Positions 11,866 through 22,559 of a stretch of DNA of 64,000 nt are shown piece after piece. This DNA is from Aquilaria yunnanensis (taxonomy: Eukaryota; Streptophyta; Magnoliopsida; Malvales; Thymelaeaceae). The stretch covers positions 117,731,413-117,795,412 of the forward strand of contig CM077593.1 of the NCBI GenBank assembly GCA_039654915.1, read 5' to 3'. The notes beneath the pieces are model-generated. The model was given only the letters and a program-made list of their open reading frames with translations, had not been told where the DNA came from and searched no databases. A program made the translations under genes and the position numbers. The first letter of the stretch is position 1. Each line of letters starts with the position of its first letter.

Positions 11866-12199
11866 TATTGCATATTCGTGGTAAACAATATACTTCATGG
11901 TATACTACCGTATTTGATGCTATGGTTGCATCCCACCGGTTGTAGTTTCGTTGTATAAGTATATAAACTATTAAGGATATATACAAGTGACTTGTTCCAC
12001 ATTCTTAATAATTGTCCAACATCAGATACATATATATGGTGACAGCATTTTCTTTCATTGGTTTAAGTTTTTAGAAATTTATGTAAGACCATTATCGTAT
12101 GTATATGGTATCTTGCTTGATGAATCTAGTTACCTTGTTCAGACCTCCCTAATGAAGTGGTATCAAAGGTGATGGTTCAAACCTCCCTACACACATAGA

Positions 12200-12615
12200 T
12201 ATTGCATGAATTTGTCGCTTCAACTTGGGCGATTATGTTCCAATTTGCACCCTAAGCTACTTAACATTGCATGATTGGTCCTAAACTATATATGAGCAAA
12301 GTCCTTTCCAAAACCTTTTCAAACTTTCCTGGTGTACATTGAAATGTCGATTTGGGGTTAATAGTTCCCAATTTATAGAATGACTGGTCAGATCTTGGCT
12401 GCCACGCAGTGTCCCCGTTAGCCATCGAAAGTCAAAGTCAATGGAGGGCACAAACATGTAACAATAACTACAGTTCCGAACCCAATCATGCAAAGTTGAT
12501 GTGTGGATTGAAAAGTTCACTATTGTTCAAAACCAATTACACAACGTTTAGTAGTTGAGGGATAAAATTGCAACAAACCACATAGTTTAAAACATCATTA
12601 GTGCAACTTGCCATT
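12200..12615. mobile_element. MULE-type MITE, about 0.4 kb
   Basis: Long imperfect inverted arms: the left reads TGTTCCAATTTGCACCCTAA and the right, inverted, reads TGTTGCAATTTTATCCCTCA. The match continues for about 90 bp. Phrases of this kind are typical of plant MULE-derived MITEs. The open frames on the minus strand here are only the element read in reverse. Exact ends and target duplication were not resolved. Confidence 0.5.
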
Positions 12616-12619
12616 ACTC

Positions 12620-13600
12620 TTAATTGACGAATATAACTTCTTTTAATTTCCAAATGGACTGCCGTACTTCTCATCAATTCGGACTCCCAAGTTCGCAAAA
12701 AAGAGAGGAGCAGCCAGCACTTGCACTTTTCTGAAATCATTAATGGATTTATTTCAGGGACTAAACAAAGTTATCTTTTTGAAAGTTCAACCTCTACTTC
12801 GACGAGATGATGGTTGATGGACTACAACAACCAACTGCGTGGAAGAATCAGTCTCTAATTATGATCCATTATTTCACCTTTTTTCTAAGTTGTGCTTGCC
12901 GTGAAAGTGGATAATTTTGTGGATGATTTTGTAGTTTTAAGCTAAAACGATGGACGAACAACAAAAAAAATTGAGGCAAGTAATTGTGAAATCTAGTCAG
13001 CATAATGATTATTTGGGATTATTCAATTCCAATTAGGGTCCATTTTATTGAAGATGTCGAAGTTGTACTTGATGGTTTTCCCAGGAGTGCGTGCTCCATT
13101 CAATTAACTTTGGAAGAAAGGGAACAGGAGATTTTTATTTAAAGGGACTTGACATGTCTCCTGTCCAACAAATTTCATTCTAGACATTTTTGGTCCATAA
13201 GTTTTAGTGTGTCTGCGCATATTTATATAAAAAAATCCAAAAATTTCATAATATGACCACTTTAGTCAATATAAACAATAGTTCATGTCTCAATTAATTC
13301 AACAGTATATCTATTGTGGGAAATGTTTGTACATGTCGGACTATGATAGGATGAATTTTCCGAAGTTAGGTTTCTATAAGAACATGCTAACATCAACAAT
13401 TATTTCAAATAAGTTGGATTTGTCCTAGACTATTTTTAGGTGATTTAAATTTAACAATGTTTATTATACCTATTTTTCTTAAGTCTATGTACTAACTAAG
13501 AGACAACAATTCAATGTATTACGAATGTACTTTTAATTAATATTTCTTTTTGAAAAATTATGTGTTTTTCATATTTTTTTTCTTTTTAGAATCGAAAAAT
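12620..13600. other. Intergenic, nothing recognised
   Basis: AT-rich DNA with no supported gene or element. Confidence 0.5.
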
Positions 13601-13602
13601 GT

Positions 13603-13704
13603 GTATTTCAGAAAACAATATTTAAGTGATAACCATGACAATAGTAGATTAACGTATTTCAGAAAACAATATTCAAGTGATAACCATGAGAATAGTAAAT
13701 TAAC
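13603..13704. repeat. 51-bp tandem duplication
   Basis: Two adjacent 51-bp units starting GTATTTCAGAAAACAATATT differ at only a few positions. An open frame runs through both because 51 is a multiple of three, but nothing else suggests coding. Confidence 0.9.
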
Positions 13705-13911
13705 TTTCAAACATAAGAAAATTTATATAAGAAATAAAAAGATCATTTTTAAAAAAAATATGTGACGAATGCATAAAGACTTTCTTTTAAATTAAAGTTC
13801 AATGACATGAGTGTTGACTTTAGGATAAATGATAATTTATTATGAGTAGTTATCTTGTGTAATGGGTACACCAGTGTACATCTCATTTTCATATTTCCCA
13901 AAATAATACAT

Positions 13912-14369
13912 GGGAAAATTACAAAAATCCCCCTGTGGTTTGGTCTAACTTACACTTTGCCCCTTTTTTTTCAAAAACCTACACTTTGCCCCCTATTTGT
14001 TTTACAGTGTCTAACAAAAACTTCTGAAACCCTAATTTAAACTATATGATAATAATGTTTCAGTAATTTCAAGATTTTAGATATTTTTTTCACAGCCAAT
14101 CGACCTTTAAAAAATACTGATATATAATTACAAGAGGGAAAGTACATTTACATAAAGAAAAAACTGATAGTTTAAAATGTCTATTAACTATAAAAAAAAA
14201 TACTGGGAGATTAAAATTACTGGAAGATGATTATCGTATAGTTTAAATACAGTTTTAGAAGTTGTTATCAAGCAGTGTAAAAAACATATGGGGCAAAGTG
14301 TAGGTTTCTCCAAATAGAGGGGCAAACTGTAGGTTAGACAAAACCACAGGGGGTTTTTATAATTTTCCC
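13912..14369. mobile_element. MULE-type MITE, 458 bp
   Basis: The left arm begins GGGAAAATTACAAAAATCCC and the right arm, inverted, begins GGGAAAATTATAAAAACCCC. The match extends for at least 50 bp (…TGTGGTTT, TAACYTACA, TTTGCCCC), with further inverted similarity inward. The flanks AATAATACAT and AATAACATAT look like a target duplication damaged by a small indel. No coding capacity. A decayed relative lies at about 15763-16155. Confidence 0.75.
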
Positions 14370-14399
14370 AATAACATATTTGTCTAAATGAAACAATAC

Positions 14400-14785
14400 A
14401 TATTACGAAATGAATAGTATTTTATAGAACAATATATTTGTATAAATGGAACAATACTTTGTATTGAAAAGAACAACAAAATTTAGGAAAAACACGTCTT
14501 ACAAAATGAATAATATATTATAGGACAACATATTTGTATAAACAAAATAACTCTTCTTACTAAGAAGAAAACTAAAATTTACGAACAACACATCTTATAA
14601 AATGATAATATATTACAGAATAACACATTTGTATTAATAGAACAACATTTTCTTACTAAACAAAAAAACATTATTTATGAACAATATATCTCATAAAATG
14701 AACAACATATTGCAAAACAACAAATTTGTATAAATAGAACAATACTTCTTATTGAAAGGAACAGTATTATTCAAAACACCATTTC
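14400..14785. repeat. 96-bp tandem repeat, four copies
   Basis: Units start at 14400, 14496, 14592 and 14688, a constant 96-bp spacing. Each has the order CTTAYAAAATGA, ATATTRYA, ACAACAYATTTGTAT and AACAAYA.TT, with moderate divergence. It directly follows the MITE at 13912-14369. Confidence 0.85.
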
Positions 14786-14879
14786 TCGCATATAATTTAA
14801 CAAATAAATTTTGAAGATATTTGAAGAGAAAATTTAAAACTTTAATTCACTGATTTAAAAATTCATAAAAAATTAGTCA

Positions 14880-15520
14880 TTTTAAAAATCACCCACGTTC
14901 TCTCCTTCCGATTCCTTTCCCAAATGGATTCCCCCTCCCTTATTCTCTAATGTCTCCTTTGCCCTCCGGTGCCGCCTCCTCCCCTTCCCACTGCTTCTCC
15001 ACCCTAGGCCTTGGCTACTCAATAGCCATCACCCCTGCCTTTCTCATTTTCCAATAAGCTCTCCTTCTTGCCTCCTACCTTTGCTACCCCTCCTCATCCC
15101 CTCCCAACCTCTCATTGGCACCATTGACAGTAGAATCTACGCGTTCCTCCGACCTCTTGCAATTGCCACCACTGCTTCTCCTACCTTTTGCAACCGTAGT
15201 TGAACTTGGAGATGCTAAGGTCAAGGAAGATTGTGATCTTCCCCAAATAAGCATCCACCATCTTGGTAATCGGCAATAGGAAATAGTGATGCCGGCCATT
15301 AGGAACAGAGCTTCGTTAGTCGGTGATGGGAAACAGCGAATCGATGAAGAATGAGGAGAGAAGAGAAAAGTAGGAAGCAAATGGCACAATTGTAAATATA
15401 TTCAAAATGGAGATACTCCACATGGACCAAAAGTATTTTATCCTCGGCCATTTATTATTTGCTTTGCAATTTATTGATGCGTTCATTGATTTTATTTCAC
15501 CCAAGTATTTTTGATGCATT
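14880..15520. other. GC-richer block, no gene recognised
   Basis: A CT-rich, GC-richer island in AT-rich DNA. The minus strand is open for 101 codons (15084-15389) but shows no domain. It could be captured sequence inside a decayed transposon or a gene relic. No splice structure or termini could be supported. Confidence 0.35.
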
Positions 15521-15762
15521 GATGATTCATGACATGGGTCATCCCTACACTATTACTATTGCTCTTTTCCCTTGGAAAATGTTGCTTAGTTATCCTTAAG
15601 CTATTAAAAGATTACAATTTCTAGACATATGCAGTTCTAACTGTCAATTTTTTATGATTATCCTACCCGCAATTCTAGGCAATAGCTCTATTTCGTTTAC
15701 AGTCAAATATACTAATTCTGGGAATTAGGAGCTTCAAATAACTTAATGATAGGATAATATAA

Positions 15763-16155
15763 CGAAACTAACCTATATTTTGCTTTCCTTGTTTTTGTTT
15801 TTTTATATTCTCTAACAACATTTTGTAAAATCTTAATTTGAACTATAAGAAAGTTGTATTCCAATAATTTCAGTTTTTCCAATATTTTATTTTTACAATT
15901 AATACAAATTTTAAATTATCAATTTCTCTTCTCTGTAAATGCATTTTCCTCTATATAAAAGCAAATCAATATTTTTTATTTTCAATTAATAGTGAAAAAA
16001 ATTAAAAAAAATGAATTATTAGAGCATAATTACCAGATTTGTTGTCGGACAATTTAAAAAAAAAAAAAAGAGATAGGAGTAAAGTGTAAGTTTTTAAAAA
16101 TAGATAGAGTAATGTGTTGGTTATACCAAACCAAGATGCATTTCTATAATTTCCC
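15763..16155. mobile_element. Decayed MULE-type MITE
   Basis: The right part (AAAGTGTAAG, GGTTATACCAAACCA, TTTCTATAATTTCCC) follows the same order as the right arm of the element at 13912-14369. The left arm is barely recognisable (CTAACCTATATTTTGCTTTC). Edges are approximate. Confidence 0.4.
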
Positions 16156-16193
16156 TGTTATTACATATATGAGTTCATCTTAAAGTTTTGCAT

Positions 16194-17358
16194 CACTATT
16201 AGAAAAAGTTAATTTAGTGATGGTAAAATTAATGACATCAAAATTGTCATTAATTAGAGATAATAAACAGTTACTAAAAGTCCGATGAAAAATTAACAAT
16301 GGTTATATGTAGCTAAATTTTAGTTACAGCATTTTCTTCACCTTCACCCTAAGGCTGCTTCTACTATTTGTCTTCCACCCCACTGTTCTCCATCCCTGGT
16401 TGTTCACCATCGTTGGCCGTTCACCATCGCTGGCTACCGACGACTCAAAATAATGATCCCGCCATTAACCATCGCTGCCCTCCCTTAGATTTTGATCTCC
16501 ATCGAGCCAGGCGCTCCGTTGAACCTAGTCGTGCTCCGTCGACCCCAGATGTACTCCATCAAACCCAGGCGTGCGAGATCCGTCGAACCCGGCTGTGCTA
16601 TGTCGAACCCAGGCGCATGATTTCCGTCGAGCCAAGCGCACGATTGCTGTTGAACCTTCGATGCTTAGCCGCTCGTGGGATCAGCGAGAGAGATGAACGA
16701 GAGAGAGATAAGAGCGCAATCGGCATCAAACCTTTTAAGCCTCCAGTGCCTCCTCGGTTCGCCATGGTTCAACGGGTGAGTTCAGCGAGAGAGACAGGTT
16801 CAACGGGTGAGGTCGGCAAGAGAAACGGGCTCAATGGGTGAGGTTGGTGAGAAAGACGGGTTTGAGGGTTGAGGTCGATAGGAGAGACGGCTGCTGTTGT
16901 TAGGCTGTTATTGTTGTTTTGCCTAACTTGAGGGGGTAAATTGTTTGTGATTGAAGAATAAGAGGAAAAGGTGTTATTTTACCATTTATTTAATTTTGCG
17001 AAGGTAAGCTATTGCTAAATTAGCGACGGCTTACCTTTGCTAAATTAGTGACGGTCAGACATCGCTAATGTGGTAACCTTAGTAACTGCAAACTTTAATA
17101 AACTTAGCGATGACTTGCCTTCCCAAAAATATTAGCAGCGGTTAACCGTGCCTAACTCACCAATATCATGCCGGTGCCAAAAAATTAGTGACCATCATAT
17201 TTATGAAGGCTGGCCATCGCTAACTAGTGATAGCAGCTGTCGTTAAATTATTGGCGACAAGTAAATTAGTCGCAACAGATTTAACAACGGCTGACCATTG
17301 CTACATCTAATTTAGTGATGGCTAATATCTGTTACTAAATCCCCTTTTTCTAATAGTG
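16194..17358. mobile_element. Non-autonomous CACTA element, 1165 bp
   Basis: The termini are CACTATTAGAAAAAG and its exact inverse CTTTTTCTAATAGTG, flanked by the 3-bp duplication CAT (16191-16193 and 17359-17361). The 3-bp target and CACTA ends define the EnSpm/CACTA superfamily. Subterminal copies of AATTAGYGACGG in both orientations at 16980-17330 fit transposase-binding repeats. No transposase is present. The interior at 16370-16880 is GC-rich with short degenerate repeats (CGTCGAACCC and GGTGAGGTCGG types). It holds a 157-codon plus-strand frame (16368-16841) opening on TTG with no domain, which I take as captured or repeat-derived. Confidence 0.9.
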
Positions 17359-17361
17359 CAT

Positions 17362-18123
17362 GTTGAATACTTCAAATTGTTTGTATTATTGTTATAGTTA
17401 ACATCGAGAGATGGAGAGAAGCTATACCAAGTGGAATAATCGTACGAAATTAACCATCATATATATTTGAATATGTCTTAATCCTGGAATCCTAATGTCT
17501 TTAGGGTGATTAACAAACGTTTTTGTAACATTAGAACGAAATGGTAACAAGACACTTGGTGTATGGAAGATTTGTGTCATGACCAGAATCTTATATTGCA
17601 GGTTACAAGAATAAATTAGTGATATGGTAAGGAAATTGAGAAGTTTCATCTAGAGGCTGCTTCTGATCCTGACAGAAGAATTGAATTGATAATATAGTTT
17701 TGTTTTCGGCAGTTGTTGCACTTATCTTATGTGAGTCAAATCTAGTCATCACAAACATTCCTCTAAGACATAACGTATACGGTTGAGCTTATAAGTCTTT
17801 CTTTCAAAGCTAGGTATATTATTTTAATCTATAAACAATCCAACGACGTTTCTATATTCATCCCGAATTAATTAAAACGTTTGAGTTTGGTATGGAGATT
17901 AAATAAGAGGAAGCAGTTTGAATTGTTTTCACTTTTGTCTTTTATTTTTATATGTAAATTAAGAAAAAAGAAAAAATTAAATATAAAAATGATAATTTGA
18001 ATTATAATATAGTAAAGTGATTTAAGAATTATGGAAATAATGCGAAGATAGAATATGTTGTAAAATAGAACATGTTTGCAAACAATTAGGAGCTGCTCCA
18101 TCGGTTTCAAATTGTTTGCAACA
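17362..18123. other. Intergenic, nothing recognised
   Basis: AT-rich. The open minus-strand frames of 75-102 codons are low-complexity and have no domain. Confidence 0.5.
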
Positions 18124-18125
18124 TA

Positions 18126-18964
18126 CTCTCTCCGTCCCAAAAATTTTGCTACATTTTTCTTTTTGGGTAGTCCCAAAACTCTTGCACCATTTCCTTTTTA
18201 AGTAATTTTTTACACCTCATTTACTATTATGCCCCCGATTTAACTCTATCTCTTTCACTCTCTCTCCTCCCAACAGATCTACCCTTAAACTCTCTCTTTC
18301 CCCAATTTCTAATCGTTGTCCGTCCGAGCGGCAACTGAGGGACGTCCGAGTAACAACCGTGCAGCGATTGGACGGTGACTAAGCTGCGACCAAGAGGTGA
18401 TCGAGTGGCGTCTGAGCTGCAACCGAACGTCATCCAAGCGGCAACCATACGGCGATCGAGAGACGATTGAGCAATGGCTGATCGAGCGACAGCCGGTGAG
18501 CGATCGACAACGACAGACGATTGAGGCGAATCGAACGACCACGATTGACAGAGGCTGAGGCGATCGGCGGTCTTGATCCCGGTGCGATTAACGAAGGCCG
18601 AGGCGGTCGATGGAGGACAAGGCGAGGGTTGGTGCAATCGGCGGTCTCAACTTCGCCGCGATCGATGGAGGCTATGCGAATCGGGGAAAGAATTAGGCAA
18701 GGACGATAGGGAAAGGGATTTGAGGCGAATTGGTCAGACAGGGCAGAGGCGAGGGGGACTTGGTTGGGCCGGTGAGGAGGTCAAGGGGGAGGGCGGAGGT
18801 GATGAGTAGAAGATAACCGATGGGCGATTCGACTGAAAGAGAATTAAACAGAAGCTGAGCCGGGAGGAGAGACAAGGGCAAATCTGGAAGAAGGGAGCAG
18901 AAAAGCCTTTTGCCTAAAACTTTGTGCAATTCTAAATGGAGCAATATATCCGGGACGGAGGGAG
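18126..18964. mobile_element. Mariner-type element with GC-rich interior
   Basis: The left end is CTCTCTCCGTCCC and the right end GGGACGGAGGGAG, an inverted pair with one mismatch. TA flanks lie on both sides (18124-18125 and 18965-18966). The match continues inward (ATTTTGCTACATTT versus ATATTGCTCCATTT). The ends are Stowaway-like, but the length (839 bp) and strongly GC-rich interior (about 18300-18820, many CGATCGAG-like words) are unusual for a MITE. Overlapping open frames on both strands there reflect GC bias. No transposase motif is seen, and captured host DNA is the simplest reading. Confidence 0.75.
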
Positions 18965-18979
18965 TATTATATAGTATTT

Positions 18980-19567
18980 GAGTAAATTTCATGAATAATC
19001 CCTAATTTTTAGTCATTGTTTTCTTTTAGTTTCTAACCTATTGAATATTTTGTTTTAATCCTGAACCTATTAAAACGTTTCGTTTTAGTCTTAAATCTAT
19101 TGAAAACATTTCATTTTGATCCCAATTTGATGAAATTTGTTAACTTAAAGTATTTGTTTGATGAAAAAATTTTAAATCATAATTTAAACTATCTGGTAAC
19201 TATTTTACAATAAATTTAATCTGTATAATAATTTTTTTGCAGTTAATAAAAAATTCAAATCACATTTTTTTCTCTCTGTAAATTAAATTTATTTCATTTA
19301 GAAAGAAAAAACTACTAATTTAAATTATCCATGTACTGTAAAAAAAATATTAAACTGTTTAAATTTATTGGAAGATAGTTGCTGACTATTTAAATTAAAA
19401 TTTTAAAAGTTTCTGTTAGACAATTATTATGGATTAATGAATTTCATCTGATGAGGGACCAAAATAAAATAATTTTAATAGGTTTAGGACCAAAACAGAA
19501 CATTCAGCGGATTAGGGATTAAAAGAAACAATGACTAAAGGTTTGGAACCATTTAAGCAATTTACTC
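18980..19567. mobile_element. MULE-type MITE, 588 bp
   Basis: The left arm is GAGTAAATTTCATGAATAAT and the inverted right arm is GAGTAAATTGCTTAAATGGT. The match then continues through TTTAGTCATTGTTT and TTTTAGT/TTTTAAT blocks. It is flanked by a perfect 10-bp duplication TATAGTATTT (18970-18979 and 19568-19577). The arms make up most of the element. It landed 15 bp from the end of the mariner-type element at 18126-18964. Confidence 0.9.
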
Positions 19568-19577
19568 TATAGTATTT

Positions 19578-21235
19578 GGTTATTTAAACTCTTTGCTACA
19601 TTTTCATTTTTAGTAAACTATTTTAACATATTATTTTTAATTATCATTTTTATTTTTATTTTTTATCTCTTTTATTTCATGTGTAAAAAGACGGATAAAA
19701 TAAAAAGAATTCAAAATGAATGAAATAAAATATTCTATCATCAAATTGTAGGTCCATTTTACTGCTCTACCAACTTGCAAGTTGCCGAAAGGTTGTTGTT
19801 TTGTTATGATTTTGTTATTAGCAAAGCCATTGTATAGTTAATCAGTTGGTAATAATAGCACTCTCTTTTTCCTTTGGATAAAAAATTTTCTTTATTGAAG
19901 AAAAGATAGTTGACTCGGGTGTCCATTTGTACGTCAAACCATTTCTTCACAGCCGACAAAAAGTTGAAGAAGTTATGACATATACAAAACGACAATGTGG
20001 GGTGATTTTCGTGGTCGGTACTTAACTTTTTTATCTCTTATTTTTTCTAAATATATTAAAAATATTTTATTTTAATCTTTTATTGAATAGAATTCGTTAA
20101 TTCATCGGCCGCTGCGAAAAGATAACGCATAAAATCGATTTATACAAAGTAAAAAAACAGTGGTTTTAACTATTAAAAATGATTCATTTGAACTAATTTT
20201 GTTAAAAAAATATTTATTAAACAATTTAAATTAAAAATTAATATCAAACATCTATTCTTCCAAACCTAGCTGATCACTGCAAAATCAAAATGAAATATTT
20301 TTTAAAAGAACTTAAAACCAAAAGATAATAATTAATAGACTATTTGTAAGGCTTACTCCCAAACATCCCTAGCTATTTTGTCACCTTGTCAGCCTCCCAG
20401 ACCTTCTTCTTCAATTAACAATGTATTCGGTGGGGCTTGACTCTTAATCCAAGTTTAGCCGGTCAATCTATTATACTTCGTCACCTGATCGCTTACATCA
20501 CTAATCTTTCCTTATTGTGTGTCTCTCATTTCAACAATCTATTTCTTTCTAAAGGTAAACTTGTTATTAGATATCGAATATCATGACTAACCTGATAATA
20601 GATTGTGATCTGTCATTTCATTGATGGTGTTTTAGATAAATTCAAAGAAGACGACATAAAGTTTGCAATGGTGGTTAGCAATATATGAGTAATGGATTGA
20701 GAGTTTTGTGTTACTCCTACTTTTTTTATTTTATTTTTGTGTTTTTGCTTTCTTTGACACTTATTCAAGTGTTATACTTGGATCGTAGTTCATTTGTCTA
20801 ACTGTATGTTGATTTGAGTCAGTTTGTTGGTACCTTTAGTTAGTTTACTGGTTTATTATTTTGATTTCTCTTTTTAGATTTGTAGGCATGAATATTGAGA
20901 TTACTTAAATTATTTACAGAAGTTTTTTTCTCAATACGGTATCTTCAAGACAGTTAATAAGGCCTACAATTGAACTAATTGTTCTCCATACTTCAGTGTT
21001 TCATTTTTGTTGTGGATACCATTATATTTACAATTATTGAGATGAATGATATTCCATTAAAGAACTATTTATGAAAAAAAAAAAATGAGAATCAAAGGTT
21101 ATGGAATATTGACAGAAGAATTTTTCCACAATTAACCGAAATTATAATAGAAATCCCATCGATTGGTGAAAGTTTACATGAAAAATTTCTACGAAATTCA
21201 ATTCAAAATAAAAGCAACTACACTACGTTAAAAAA
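19578..21235. other. Intergenic, nothing firm
   Basis: AT-rich. A weak inverted repeat may exist around 20020-20345 (ATTTTATTTTAATCTTTTAT and TTTTAAAAGAACTTAAAACC), but its termini are unclear. No gene seen. Confidence 0.45.
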
Positions 21236-21243
21236 CACTAATA

Positions 21244-22118
21244 AGGCAAAACTATCAAATATGCCACTAATGTTTGGGTCTGGGCGCAGATCTGTCACTA
21301 TAATTTTTTTTTTCCCAATGTCTTACTAATGTTTTAAAATGGGCTCAAATATGCTACTATTCCTATAAAAAAAACAGGAAATATAAAAAGTAAGAAGTTT
21401 TAAAATTTCAAGGTGATAATGTAACTTTCAAAAAACTACAAGAGTGAAAGGTAATTAGTCCTACCTCAAATGTCAAGGATTTCTTTGGCCCTATCTCCGG
21501 CAACATCGCGTATAGTTCAGCTTCACCTCCAGCAACACCCCATCCGGCCCACACGCTGCCCACCTATTATAAGTCTAGCAGCAGAGGCAGATGAAGAAGC
21601 GGAGCCTTGAGATCGAAGAACCTGTAGTGAAGCCCAGCGGCGAAAAGGAAAAGGAGTGCTTTCATGCAAAGGGAAGTGTTAGAAACGACGAAGGGTATGA
21701 AAGAGCTTCAAAAGCTGGCGGTGGATGGTGAAAAGAGAAAAAGCTGAAAATCTTTTTTATCATCGGCCGCTATGGACAGTTGCCAAAAAAGCTTTAGAAG
21801 GTGCTGGGGGTGAATAGTCTTTGAAAGAGGGAGAGAGAAGGGGAGAAAGAGAAAGAGAAGGAGAAAGAAAGTACTTACCTAAGATCTTTTAAGTTTGTTA
21901 AAACTTGTATTATAACTTTAAAAATTCAAAACTTGTCAAATTTTTAATGTTTTCTGTTAATTTTTTTAACGGCAGTGACATATTCACTCCTAATATGAAA
22001 CTTTAGTAGTATATTTAAGCAAATTTCGAAACATTAGTGGGACATTGGGCAAAAAAAATAATAATGGTCGATCTGTGCCCGTGCCCAAACATTAGTGGCA
22101 TATTTAATACTTTTGCCT
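21244..22118. mobile_element. Non-autonomous TIR element, 875 bp
   Basis: The left arm is AGGCAAAACTATCAAATATG and the inverted right arm AGGCAAAAGTATTAAATATG. Both continue CCACTAATGTTTGGG…GGGC.CAGATC. The flanks CACTAATA (21236-21243) and CATTAATA (22119-22126) look like an 8-bp duplication with one change. Long arms suggest MULE type, although 8 bp also fits hAT. The interior (about 21480-21780) is GC-richer and has no recognised gene. Confidence 0.7.
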
Positions 22119-22347
22119 CATTAATAAGGGTTTTCCTGTCAGATTTTTTCTTCTTAAAAAGTTCATCCATATTACAGTGTAGTTTCACATGTACTTTTAT
22201 ACATATAAGTGTTGCATAATATTTAGTGTCAATTCATTTTAATTTAAGTCAATTTAATCGAAAATGACTTATTTCTGTTTTTACATTTTTTTTACTCGGA
22301 CCAATTTTATTTAAAAACTAATAGTATATAGGTGTAATAGTCCATAA

Positions 22348-22515
22348 ATAAAATTTTTATAATGTTATTAAATTTTTATAAATTTGTTTAATACCCCTAA
22401 ATCTAGGGTCGTGGCCATAGAACCTTAAAATTTTTATAATGTTATTAAATTTTCATAATTTTTTCTTTTTTAATGCCCCTAAATCTAGGGCCGTAACCAC
22501 AAAAGCCATAATGCC
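22348..22515. repeat. About 82-bp tandem repeat with CCCTAAATCTAGGG
   Basis: Two adjacent copies share AAAATTTTTATAATGTTATT, then CCCCTAAATCTAGGG, then a CGTGGCCA/CGTAACCA tail. A third partial CCCCTAAACCTAGGG follows near 22535. The embedded CCCTAAA equals the plant telomere unit but occurs singly. Confidence 0.8.
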
Positions 22516-22559
22516 ATCAGTCACCAAGGCTGTAACCCCTAAACCTAGGGCCATAGCCC

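Noticed and set aside
18227..18809. Overlapping frames of 60-136 codons in the mariner-type element
   Set aside because: Frames are open on both strands because of GC bias and CG-rich repeats. No transposase catalytic motif is present.
22348..22550. Possible CRISPR-like or telomeric array
   Set aside because: There are only two to three tandem units, with no unique spacers and a single heptamer per unit, in a plant nuclear context.
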